This document shows, piece after piece, positions 47,505 through 60,990 of a stretch of 64,000 bases of DNA (its first letter is position 1; each line of letters begins with the position of its first letter). Both the position numbers and the translations under genes were made by a program. Location of the stretch: positions 1 through 64,000 of the forward strand of contig CAUYLG010041378.1 in the NCBI GenBank assembly GCA_963573385.1, read 5' to 3'. The notes under the pieces were generated by a model. It was not told the DNA's origin. It saw only the letters and a program-made list of their open reading frames with translations, and did no database searches. Source of the DNA: Cacajao melanocephalus (Eukaryota > Chordata > Mammalia > Primates > Pitheciidae).

Positions 47505-49035
47505 GCACATAAAGCAGAAATTAACCAAGTTCTATTCATGTCTGATATGGCCCCCATAAAAAATATTTAAAATCCTTGCTGAAGCACGTTTGAAGCCTAC
47601 ATATAGTATGTAATTTTATGTAATATTCAACTGCATAAACTTGCATTCGTTATTCAAGTTTCCTTATGACAAAAATTAGAAATTAAATGGCTGAGCAGAA
47701 AACTGAGTCTGGTCATAATTTTATAATAAAATCTCTGATTGGCTTAGGTGTCATGGTAGGTTCTAAATTACATCGCAAAACTTGACTAATTTGCTGGTCA
47801 AAACACTTTCAAACATGGTGTTATGCTGACAATTAGTTCTGCCACATATTAATACACATCAGAAGCAAAACATTATTTAATGTTTTTAAAAACTCCAATT
47901 ATAAACTGAGAAGAGGAATGTGTTATTATATTACAATGTTGATTACATAATTATCTAAGATACTGAAAATAAAAAGCATAAATTGACCACTCATATAGTA
48001 CACTACACTGATTTATAAAAAGATCATAAGTGGGTTAAATCTAGTCAATTCTTCAGAAATGATTATAGCAACTTTTAAACATATCATGTATCATAAGATT
48101 GCCAATAGTGCTAGTTATGTGGTGTGAATGTAGATATAGACTTAATGATATATGTCTATCCCTAGGCTATAATTCAAATTACTCTCTGCCATCCTCAAGC
48201 AGCTTCTTCCAAAAAACTATTTCCATCTAAGTCCATTTGTTCTTCAGATACAAAATAAGCTGATTGTTGAGAAAATTACAACCTTTCAAATTTCATTATC
48301 AGTCACTTGGTGGTTTGTTCTTTAGAGTCATACATATGAGGCTAAAGAGTTTGTGCTATTAATTACCTCAAGGAGGATGCTGTAAAAATTCAGATTTTTT
48401 TCATAAGGTTTTCCTTCATTTAACACTAGCATCACTATTGCTATTATTAGATAACTATTGTACTTTTGATATTAGGCTTTATTTTTATTTTTGATTCTTT
48501 TGTATTGAATATTCAAAAGAAACTACACCTGTCTCCATTTTGAATAAATATATTTGATATGTTTTTATGCAAATTATAAAAAGTTTAATTTTAGGCTGCC
48601 CTATAAAATATTTCAAATTTCTTGAAATGTACAGTTTATTGTTTCACAGTCCTAAATCTTTAATATTAAGCAGACTTTAAGCTCTCATTCTTTTTAAGGA
48701 ATTAATTCATTTAAGGAAATCATTTAAACATAATTCAAGTTGATCTCTTTCATGAATACTTTTGTAGATTTGTATAGAGATCAAAGATTAGGTTTTAAAA
48801 GAACCAGGTTTCACAGTTATATTTGTAAAAATATTTTTAAAATTATTCCCTTAACATTAAGCCTGCCTTTATCTTAAAAATATACATGCCTGAATATAAA
48901 ATGTACATATCTACTTTCTACTTTATTACTGTATTTTTATATTATTGAGTCATTTAAAATTGCACTCTCAATGTCTTATACAAAATGTTGCTCATATATT
49001 TCATGCAAAAAAAATTTCAGTTTTAAACAAGAGTT
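47505..49035. other. Single-copy DNA, nothing recognised
   Basis: AT-rich; no feature seen. Confidence 0.5.
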
Positions 49036-49039
49036 GTTA

Positions 49040-49211
49040 TTAGAAAGCTACTCACATACCATTCCTTGTGTATAAGGCACTATTCAAAGTGTTTTACATA
49101 TTCTTAGCACCATCTGAACAACTGTGATCATTTACACTACTGATGAAGACACACAGGTGGAGAGAACTTTAGTATCTCTGTGTAAAGTCAGCTAGTAAGC
49201 AAGCAGCAATG
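49040..49211 (+). mobile_element. MIR, left part
   Basis: aaggcactattcaaagtgtt, ttttacatattcttagc and gtcagctagtaagcaagcag follow MIR order. Interrupted at 49211 by an LTR; the 3' part lies at 49993-50065. Confidence 0.7.
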
Positions 49212-49992
49212 ATTATGAGGGAATGTGTTCTCTTTCCCGGTCCACAAGGGGCGTAGTTTTAAGGGCAGGAACTTCCCAGAGCCTTCCCCCGACCCCCCAT
49301 CTCTCTCCATCCGGGAGGAGATTTAACCGTCTCTGTTTTAATTTTTTCTGCACAAGGAAGAACCAAAAGTCAATCACTCCAGTGGAAGTTCCAAGGAACT
49401 CCTTTCATTGACTAGGGGGCTTGGAGAATGCAGGGGTTCCTCCCAGGTTAAAAGTCCCCTTCTTCCACACCCCTTCAGACTCCATGTTTGGATCCCCTTC
49501 CATGAACACTCCCTTCAAGGAAGCCCTCTTTCTCTCTCCTGGATTTTCCCTCTGGAGTCCCCTTCCACTTTCTTGTGGAAGCCTGTCTTCCCCTCCTTAA
49601 CTCCATCCCTTTCTTTCAATTCCCTTCCATTCAGTGTGGAAGCTGCTTTCCTCTCCTGGATTCCATCTTTCTGGATTTTCTCACTCATTATGAGAGGAGC
49701 TTTCCTTCTCTGGTTTTCCCCCTTCTGGGAACCCTTCTCACTCAGCGTGAGAGGGGCTTTTCTTTCTCTCACTCAATGTGAGAGTTAGCTGTTTCTTTCT
49801 GTCTCCTCCTTTTTCTCTCTCTGCCTAAATAAATCACTTTTCTGCAAAAGCTTTTTGAATCTGGTTTTTACTTTATGAGTGCACCTGCCGTGGTCCCCTC
49901 TCTCATTTTTGAGAAAGTGAGAGACCAAGAATCTAGAGCCCACCGGGGAGCAAACCGAGTGCTCCCCTGACCCCCAAAAACCCCCAACATGA
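49212..49992 (+). mobile_element. ERV LTR inserted in a MIR, sense
   Basis: About 780 bases of pyrimidine-rich LTR-like sequence with several imperfect repeats around ctcactca-tgtgagag. AATAAA occurs at 49828-49833 and the end is acccccaaca. The repeat caatg (49207-49211 and 49993-49997) flanks it and MIR text continues on both sides, so it is a single insertion, probably a solo LTR. Its open frames (up to 126 codons) are incidental. Family not named. Confidence 0.7.
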
Positions 49993-50065
49993 CAATGGTA
50001 TTTGAACTCAGGCATCCCTATGCTAGAATCTGTGCTCTTAACAACTACACTATAGCTACATATTA
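49993..50065 (+). mobile_element. MIR, right part
   Basis: gtatttgaactcaggcatcc and gctcttaacaactacactat complete the MIR begun at 49040. Confidence 0.7.
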
Positions 50066-52382
50066 GTCAACATTGCTATCAAGCCTCCAAGTTTTGCAAG
50101 TCAAGTTTTGACTTAGTGGGCCGATCATCTCTTTTGGTCTGAGCAAACCCAAGATAAATTAACCACCATTAGGGATTGCTCCAGGCCACATCTTTCTGAA
50201 GACCACTCCCGTTTGTGTCTTATTATGGCAGTCAGGCTTACTTTATCTTTTGCTTCTATCATTTAAATTGAAAAAATAATAATTTCTACTGCAACAACAG
50301 CAGCCCTGATCCTCTTTGTCCTATAATATAATTCTCATACTTTCTATAATGCTTTCTTTCTATAATGCTCATACTTCCCTTATTAATACTTTCTAACACC
50401 TTGAAGAAATGACTATATGTTGGGCTCTCTTGAGACATTCAGGTTGTGGTAGGCAGGCACATATGATATACCTTCTCCAAAATTATTTTCTTGATAATTC
50501 CTAAGATTTTCTATTTTGTATCAGGTGAGAAACTTTTCCAAATGAAAATTTTGGAGCTTTTCTTCACAATTTAATTAAAATTTCTGGAGGTGGAGATTTG
50601 GGTTTCAGAATGTTTTAAATAGCACTCAGGTGACTCTCATGTGCATCTAACTTTATTGAGCATGTAACATTATAGTACCCATTGCACCTATTTCACAGGA
50701 TAAATAACCATATCTATTTTATAGCTGCTAGAACTAGTGTGCTTTTTCAAATATACCTATTGAGTTCAGATTAAGTATCAGCTACTCTTTTAGGGTTGTA
50801 GGGTGCATCACTGAGTAACACCACCACCAACAAACTTGTATATGCAACCCATAATTTCTGGTAAATGTATGTTTTGAAAAAGCTCCTCTAAAACATATTT
50901 TGATTTTCTTGATATAGCATCCTCAAAACCCATTTCCAAAATTCTTTCCCAGGTTTTATGTATTATAAATGAGCAATCTCTTCCAGTTCATGACTTAGAA
51001 ATTCCTAGGATATGCTAGCACTTTATTCTAGTTTTATATTTGGAAATTGTCAGTTATGGTTTGTAGAGGGGATAGGAACTGGCACTAGCTTGCAGGAAAC
51101 CTGACTCAGGTTACCTGAGGACTAACTTCTTATCACAGAGAAAATGCGAACATTCTCCTATGACTTTTCATCAGTAAGAGTTTTATCTATTAATAATATC
51201 TAAGATTTTATGTCCATCTTCCTCAATGAGGCCACATAACCAATTTCAGAATTGCTTAGCTTCTGTGAAGCTTTGCAGTTGGCAGCTTTTCTGAGAACAC
51301 ATTTTTATTTTGATTGGGGTTTTTAGTTGTAAGCAAAAGAAGCCGATCTTACGTAAAGAACATTGGGCCATGCACTGACAGTTTTAGAGACTAGAGAAGT
51401 AAACTTCAAGACTAAGCTGCCAAAAGAACAAACAAACAAACAAACAAAACGCTACAAATGTAATTCTATAGGATGGACCTGAGGAGCCAAAAATGATACA
51501 GTCGGTCCTGCTGTCAGGACTTAGATTTACTACAATCACAGCTTCTTTTAACAAAAGCTCCTCCACTGTGTCTGAAACTCAACTTTATAACTATTAATAT
51601 CACCCACATTTGAGCCGCCTCTGCCAAACACACCAGCAAAGTGAAATCTACAGGGAGTCCTTTTCATCAAATTGCATTCTTCTGAATTTAGGACTGCACA
51701 AGTGATTATGATTGAAGTTGCCTAGCTCAGATGAACTTAAATTAGCTTTAGCTGTAGCTAGAAAAGATCTTCAGTATTCTGTGGCTTCTTCTCCAGGGAA
51801 CAGAAATTCATAAGCAGGAAAATTTTACAAACATAGCAAGGATGTTCAAAACTCGTGGGTGCAAAATGCAGTCCCTCTGTGACCTTGCAGACTTGGCTCA
51901 GTGATAACTTTTCTGCAGTCTCTAGAAAAGAAAAATGGAATTTTGCACAGCCTGCAGGCAGCTGCTCCCTGGGCTCCCTTGGCAAGCTCCACCCCTCTGC
52001 ATGCTCTAAAGGTCTCCAGCTCCAGACACCTGAATTTTTACTGCATCCACATTATTGGTTGTTTATCCACTCTTCCACCTGTACTCCAAAGGTGACCTAC
52101 TCTTAGCTGAGCAACATCACTCCAACTCCAGTCTGACCAAGTCATTCAACTCCTTTGCCATCCTGTGCTCCAAACCAAATCTTTAAAAAGAACTCTTCCA
52201 AGTTTTTCCTTCCTTATGAATTCTCTCTCAGCCCTGGAGTACCATACAGAGATACTTCATATGTTATAGTTACACTTTTATTAGAGTAAATATTATCTAT
52301 ATTAAAAATCTTCTGTTTAGCTTACTGTGTTATTTCAAACTCCAGATTGGATTTATATTGCTATGCTGTACATCTCCGAAAT
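50066..52382. other. Single-copy DNA, nothing recognised
   Basis: Over 2 kb with no clear repeat, except a short CAAA run at 51428-51449. Overlapping frames near 51855-52106 do not resemble a protein. Confidence 0.45.
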
Positions 52383-52525
52383 GTCCTTCCATCCCTCCTT
52401 CCTTTCCTTCTTTCTTTCTTCTATCCTTTCTACCTGCTTTCTATCCATCCTTCCATTGATCCTTTCTTCCTTCTTACCCTCTTTCATTTTTTTTTCTTTT
52501 CACTTGGCTTATTTTCTTTTCTTTT
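52383..52525. repeat. Pyrimidine-rich (CTTT/CTTC) tract
   Basis: Irregular ccttcc/ctttcttt words over about 140 bases; degenerate microsatellite. Confidence 0.85.
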
Positions 52526-52680
52526 GATTTTAATCTGGAAGACTCTGATAGAAAACTAGATGAAAACCATACATACAAAATTCTCACACAAAAAAAATAC
52601 ATTTGATCAATTCATTTTTAAAGAAAATAAACCTTCACAGTATCCAAAAATGTAAATTACAAAACAAGTTTCTATTTGTC

Positions 52681-52842
52681 TGTGCAATCCAATGAAGTCA
52701 CTACTAGCCATATATGACTATTTAAATTTAAATTAAATATTAAATAAAACTGAAATATAGTTTCTTTGTCACATTAGTTGAGTGTTCATTTGCCACATAT
52801 AATATATTGGAAAGAGAAGATCTAGAACATTCCAAATCTTTG
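52681..52842. mobile_element. hAT-Charlie MITE (MER5-like)
   Basis: tgtgcaatccaatgaagtca, actagccatatatgactatt and ttaaatttaaattaaatatt resemble the MER5 group of hAT-Charlie short elements. Inverted ends are weak. Confidence 0.55.
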
Positions 52843-52880
52843 TAAAAACTTTCATATAATATTTGGTTTATAGTTGGCAG

Positions 52881-55800
52881 AATTTTTTAATTATTATACT
52901 TTAAGTTCTGGAGTACATGTGCAGAACGTGCATGTTTATTACATAGGTATATATGTGCCATGGTGGCTTGCTGTACCCATCAGCCCATCATCTTCATTAG
53001 GCATTTCTCTTAATGCTATCCCTCCCTTAGTCCCCCACCCCCCGACAGGCCCCAATGTGTGATGTTCCCCTCCCTGTATCCATGTATTCTCACTGTTCAA
53101 CACCCATTTATGAGTAAGAACATGCGGTGTTTGGTTTTCTGTTCTTGTGTTAGTTTGCTGAGAATGATGGTTTCCAGCTTCAACAATGCCCCCGCAAAGG
53201 CACTCTGTAGTATTCCATGATGTATATGTGCCACATTTTCTTTATCCAGTCTATCACTGATGGGCATTTGGGTTGGTTCCAAGTCTTTACTATTGTGAAC
53301 TGTATCACAATACACATAGGTGTGTATTCTAGTATAAAATCATTTATACTAGAATGATTTATAATCCCTTGGGTTTATACTCAGTAATGGGATTGCTGGG
53401 TCAAATGGTGTTTCCAGTTCTAGATTCTTTAAGAATCCACACACTGCCCTTCACAATAGTTGAACTAATTTACACTCCACCAACAGTATAAAAGTGTTAT
53501 TTCTCCACATCCTCTCCAGCCATCTGTTGTCCCCTGATTTTTTAATAATTGCCATTCTAATTGGTGTGAGATTGTATTTCAGCGTGGATTTGATTTGCAT
53601 TTTTCTAGTGACCAGTGACGATGAGCTTTTTTTCATGTTTGTTGGCTGCATAAATGTCTTCTTTTGAGAAGTGTCTGTTCATATCCTTTATGCGTTTTTT
53701 GATGGAGTTTTCTCATAAACTTAAGTTTTTGTAGATTCTGGATATTAGCCCTTTGTCAGATGGATAGATTACAAAAATTTTTTCCCATTCTGTAAGTTGC
53801 CTGTTCACTCTGATGATAGTTTCTTTTGCTGTGCAGAAGCTCTTTAGTTTAATTAGATCCCATTTGTCAATTTTTGCTTTTGTTGCCATTGCTTTTGGTA
53901 TTTTAGTCATAAAGTCTTTGCCCATGCCTATATCCTGAATGGAATTGCCTAGGTTTTCTTCTAGGGATTTTATAGTTTTAGATCTTACTTTTTTAAATTT
54001 ATTTTGAGTTAATTTTTGTATAAGGTGTAAGAAGAAGGTCCAGTTTTAGTTTTTTGCATATAGATAGCCAGTTTTCCCAGCACCATTTATTGAATAGGGA
54101 ATCCTTTCTGCATTGCATGCTTTTGTCAGGTTTATCAAAGATCAGATGGTTTTAGATGTGTGGCGTTATTTCTGAGGCCTCTGTTCTGTTCTATTGGTCT
54201 ATACATCTGTTTTTTTGTACCAGTACCATGCTGTTTTGGTTACTGTAGCCTTATAGTTTGAAGTCAGGTAGTGTGATGCCTCCACCTTTGTTCTTTTTTC
54301 TTAGGATTGTCTTGGCACTGCAGGCTCTTTTTTGTTACATATAAAATTTGAGTTATTTTTTTTTCCAATTATGTGAAAAAAGTCAATGGTAGCTTGAAGT
54401 GGATAGCACTGAATCTATAAATTACTTTGGGCAGCATGGCCATCTTCATAATATTGATTCTTCCTAATCATGAGCATGGAATTTTTTTTATTTGTTTGTT
54501 TTCTCTCTTATTTCCCTGAGCAGTGGTTTGTAGTTCTCCTTGAAGAGATACTTCACATCCCTTGTAAGTTGTATTTCTAGGTATTTTAGTCCCTTTTTAG
54601 CAATTGGAAATGGGAATGCATTCCTGATTTGGATTTCTGTTTGCCTATTATTGGTGCACAGGAATGCTTGTGAATTTTGCACATTGATTTTGTATTCTGA
54701 GACTTTGCTACAGTTATTAGGTTAAGGAGATTTTGGGCTGAGACAATAGGATTTTCTAAATATAGAATCATATCATCTGCAAACAGTGACAATTTGTCTT
54801 CCTCTCTTCCTATTTGGCGACTTTTATTTCTTTCTCTTGCCTGATTGCCCTGGCAAGAAATTCCAGTACTATGTTGAATAGGAGTGGTGAAAGAGGGCAT
54901 CCTTGTGTTGTTCTGGGTTTCAAAGGGAATGCTTCCAATTTTTGCCTATTCAATATAATATTGCTTGTGGGTTTCATAAATAGCTCTTATCATTTAAAGA
55001 TACCTTCCATCAAGACCTAGTTTATTGAGAGTTTTTAGCATGAAGGGGTGTTAAATTTTATTGAAGGCCTTTTCTGCATCTATTGAGATAATCTTGTGAT
55101 TTTGTCATTGGTTCTGTTTTGGTGATGGATTATGCTTATTGATTTGCATATGTTGAACCAACCATGCATCCCAGGGATGAAGTCAACTTGATCATGGTGG
55201 ATAAGCTTTTTGATGTGCTGCTGGATTCAGTTTGCCAGTATTTTATTGAGAATTTTTGCACTGATGTTCATCAGAGATATGGCCTGAAGTTTTCTTTTTT
55301 AATTGTGTCTCAGCCAGATTTTGGTATCAAGATGATGCTGGCCTCATAAAATGAGTTAGGGAGGAGTCTCTCTTTTTCTATTGCTTGGAATAATTTCAGA
55401 AAGAATGGTACCAGCTCGTTCTTTTACTTGTGGTAGAATTTAGCTGTGAATTCATCTGGTCCTGGACTTTTTTTGGCTGGTAAGCTATTATTAATTACTG
55501 CATCAATTTCAGAACTTTTTATTAGTCTATTCAGGGATTCAACTTCTTCCTGGTTTAGTCTTGGGAGGGTTTATGTGACCAGGAATTTATCCATTTCTTC
55601 TAGATTTTTCTAGTTTATTTGCACAGAGGTGTTTATAGTATTCTCTGATGGTAGTTCCTATTTCTGTGGAATCAGTGGTGATATACTCTTTATCATTTTT
55701 TATTGCATCTATTTGATTCTTCTCTATTTTCTTTATTAATCAGTCGGTCTATTTTGTGGATCTTTTCAAAAAACCTGCTCGTGGCTTCACTGACTTTTTG

Positions 55801-57316
55801 AAGGGTTTTTCGTGTGTCTATCTCCTTCAGTTCTGCTCTGATCTTAGTTATTTCTTGTCTTCTGTTATCTTTTGAATTTGTTTGCTCTTGCTTCTCTAAT
55901 TCTTTTAATTGTGATGTTAGGGTGTTATTTTAGATCTTTCCTTCTTTCTCTTGTGGGCATTTAGTGCTATAAATTTCCCTCTAAACACTGTTTGTGTCCC
56001 AGAGATTCTAGTACGTTGTGTCTTTGTTCTTATTGGTTTCAAAGAACATGTTTACTTCCGACTTAGTTTCTTATTTACTGAGTAGTCATTCAGGAACAGG
56101 TTGTTCAGTTTCCATGCAGCTGTTTAGTTTTGAGTGAGTTTTTAAATCCTGAGTTCTAATTTAATTGCCCTGTGGTCTGAGAGACTGTTATCTTTTCCAT
56201 TCTTTTGCATTTGTGGAAGAGTGTTTTAATTCCAATTATGTGGTCAATTTTAGAAGAAGTGTGATGTGGCACTGAGAAGAATGTATATTCTTTTTTGATT
56301 TGAGGTGGAGAATTCTGTAGATGTTTATTAGGTCTGCTTGGTCTAGAGATGAGTTCAAGTCCTGCATATCCTTGTTACTTTTCTGTCTCCTTGATCTGTC
56401 TAATATTGACATTGGGGTGTTAAAGTCTCCCAGTATTATCTTGTGGGATTCTAAGTCTCTTTATAGGTCCCTAAGAACTTGCTTTATGAATCTGGGTGCT
56501 GTTGTATTAGGTGCTTTTGTATTTAGGATAGTTAGCTCTTCTTGTTGCATTGATCCCTTTACCATTATGCAATGTCTTTCTTTGTCTCTTGATCTTTGTT
56601 GGTATAAAATCTGTTTTATCAGAGACTAGGATTGCAAGCTGTGTTTTTTTTATGTTTTGTTTTTTTGTTTTATTTTGTTTGTTTTGGGTTTTTTTGCTTT
56701 CTATTGGCTTCGTTAATATTTTTCCATCCCTTTATCTTGAGCCTATGTGTGTCTTTGCACGTGAGATGGGTCTCCTGAATACAGCACACTGATGAGTCTT
56801 GACCCTTTATCCAATTAGCTAGTCTGTGTCTTTTAATTGGGGCATTTAGCCTATTTACATTTAAGGTTTATATTGTTATATGTGAATTTGATTCTGTCAT
56901 TATGATGCTAGCTGGTTATTTTGTCTGTTAGTTGATGCAATTTCTTCATAGTGTCAATGGTCTTTACAATTTGGTATGTTTTTGCAGTGGCTGGTACTGG
57001 TTGTTCTTTTCCATGTTTAGTGCTTCCTTCAGGAGTTCTTGTAAGGTAGGTCTGGTGGTGACAAATCTCTTGGCATTTGCTTGTGTGTAAATAATTTTAT
57101 TTCTCTTTCGCTTAGGAAGCTTAGTTTGGGTGAATATGAAATTCTGGTTTGAAAATTCTTTTAAGTATGTTGAATATTGGCCCCCACTCTTTTCTGGGTT
57201 GAAGGGTTTCTGCAGAGAGACCCACTGTTAGTCTGATGGGCTTCCCTTTGTGGGTAACTCAACCTTTCTCTCTGGCTACCCTTAACATTTTTCCCTTCAT
57301 TTCAACCTTGGTGAAT
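52881..57316 (-). mobile_element. L1PA-type L1, nearly whole ORF2, truncated in ORF1
   Basis: Antisense, 4.4 kb: 3' UTR (actttaagttctggagtaca), ORF2 (about 53090-56905) and the C-terminal part of ORF1 (to 57316), where it joins an Alu. The minus frame 54586-54900 keeps the RT catalytic motif [12 protein letters not shown] (about 54748-54783); 53451-53651 keeps the C-terminal IKKSGDNR text. Many stops and shifts make ORF2 non-functional. A hairpin duplication lies at 53328-53353. Confidence 0.95.
53328..53353. repeat. Palindromic hairpin in L1 ORF2
   Basis: tctagtata and tatactaga pair perfectly across an 8-base loop. The surrounding atgattt/aatcatt words show it arose by an inverted local duplication of L1 text. 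Confidence 0.85.
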
Positions 57317-59328
<2,012 letters not shown>

Positions 59329-59760
59329 AAACATAATTGATTCTTTTGTTGGCATTTTTCTCCAAATACACACTACCTATCATATAACAATTAGGAGTGT
59401 GGTGGAGCGGTCAGTAGCAGGAAAGAACAATAAAAAGTAAATCAAAATATTGTATAAACAGGTATGCTATATAAAGAGTGAGAAGACAGAATTTAGTGTT
59501 ACCTGGTAATGGTTAAGAAAATCTTCATAAGGAAGTTAGCTTTCAGGTAAGTCAAGCACAGATAGGAAATTACCAGGTGCACAAAAAGAAAATTACATTG
59601 GTTTACCTTAGATTCAGGCCATAAGTGGTACATTTTCTGTAGAAATTTTAAAAACAATGATAAACTAATTAAAAACCAGCCTTATTTTAATTAAAAACAT
59701 ATGTGAGTAATTCTAAGTGACGCTAATGATAGAATAATCCTCCCAGAACAAAACATTTAA
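59329..59760. other. Single-copy DNA, nothing recognised
   Basis: AT-rich; no feature seen. Confidence 0.5.
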
Positions 59761-60057
59761 TTTTATTTATTTATTTAGATAAAAGGTCCGGCTCTATTTC
59801 CCAGACTAGAGTGCTGTGTTGTAGTCATGGATCACTACAGCCTTGAACTCCTGGGCTCAAGTGATCCTCCCACCTTAGCCTCCTGAGTAGCAAGAATTAC
59901 AGACACATGTCACCATGCCTGGCTTTTTGTGTTATTTTGGCAGAGAGTTTCTAGCTATGTTGCCCAGCACGATCTTGAACTCCTGGCCTCAAATGTTTCT
60001 TAAGCATTGGCCTCCCAAAGTGCTGGGATTACAGGCATGAATCACCACATCTGCCCC
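59761..60057 (-). mobile_element. Alu (AluJ-like), antisense
   Basis: ctatttcccagactagagtg, ttgaactcctgggctcaagt and cccaaagtgctgggattaca in reversed Alu order, with an atttattt T-tail. Near-repeats of catttaattttatt before and catttattttatt after are a probable target duplication. Confidence 0.93.
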
Positions 60058-60865
60058 ATTTATTTTATTTTGAACAGTGACTGGCACTGTGGTTGCTTTT
60101 GAAGTTTTTAAAAACATAAACTTCAGATTAACATATTTTATTGCTTATACTTTCACCAATATTTTTATTTTATATAGATGTTAATTTGGAAAATTCCAAA
60201 TAAATAGATGACTAAGAGCAAAAGTTCAGAAAGCATAGTATTATTTGAGTAAGATGTAGATGCACTTCTTGATTTCAATTCTGTGTACCACACGTATTTA
60301 CTTTTCAACACTAGATACAAAACATAATAATAATAGTTCAGCATGTGAAAATTAAGAAACAGAACTCAAGTTACTTCAGTACTTTCTACATGAGCACTTG
60401 AAGAATTTATATATGTTCACCATTAAGAATACTGAGAAAGAACACAAAGTGTGACTTGTAATCTTTTTGTTTGAAAAGTACAAATTTAACTTATGCATTA
60501 AAGAGTTTGATAAATTTGACCAAAATCTCTACATTGCAATTTACTTTGAAAAATTCTAATTGTTTTAAAACAAAGAAATCAACAAAATAATGAATGTTAC
60601 TAATTATTAAATGATTATAATTAGTAATAATTTTGTCATATAGAAGAAAGAGGTGCAAAACTGATTTACTCAAGAGTGTCAAATATGCCAGGTAAGCATG
60701 GAGGCATAACTCATCCAGGAAAATGTAAGTAAAATGGCGTGGCTGTGATACAGGATGCATATCACAATTTAGTAGGAAATGAGATTGTTACTAGTAGGCA
60801 AGAGTGATAAATTGATATTGTGTGTAAACCATAACTTTGCAAGTTTTCTCACTGATTGATTGATT
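60058..60865. other. Single-copy DNA, nothing recognised
   Basis: An 89-codon minus frame (60491-60760) has no recognisable relatives. Confidence 0.5.
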
Positions 60866-60990
60866 ACTTCATTTATTTATTCATTCCTTCAGTGGTTATT
60901 TATTGGGTCTCTATTATGTTCTATGTATTTCACTTAGCACTGAGAATACAGACATGAGCAAGAAAAACTCGGGGCCTGTTTTCACAGTTT
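60866..60990 (+). mobile_element. L2 relic
   Basis: atttatttattcattccttc, tattgggtctctattatgtt and gagaatacagacatgagcaa follow L2 order in sense orientation. Confidence 0.6.

Noticed and set aside
47247..47570. 107-codon plus frame
   Set aside because: It is the antisense of a THE1/MST LTR.
49408..49788. 126-codon plus frame with repeated hydrophobic blocks, and an opposite lysine/glutamate-rich frame
   Set aside because: Falls within an LTR made of imperfect pyrimidine-rich repeats; periodic protein text mirrors the DNA repeats.
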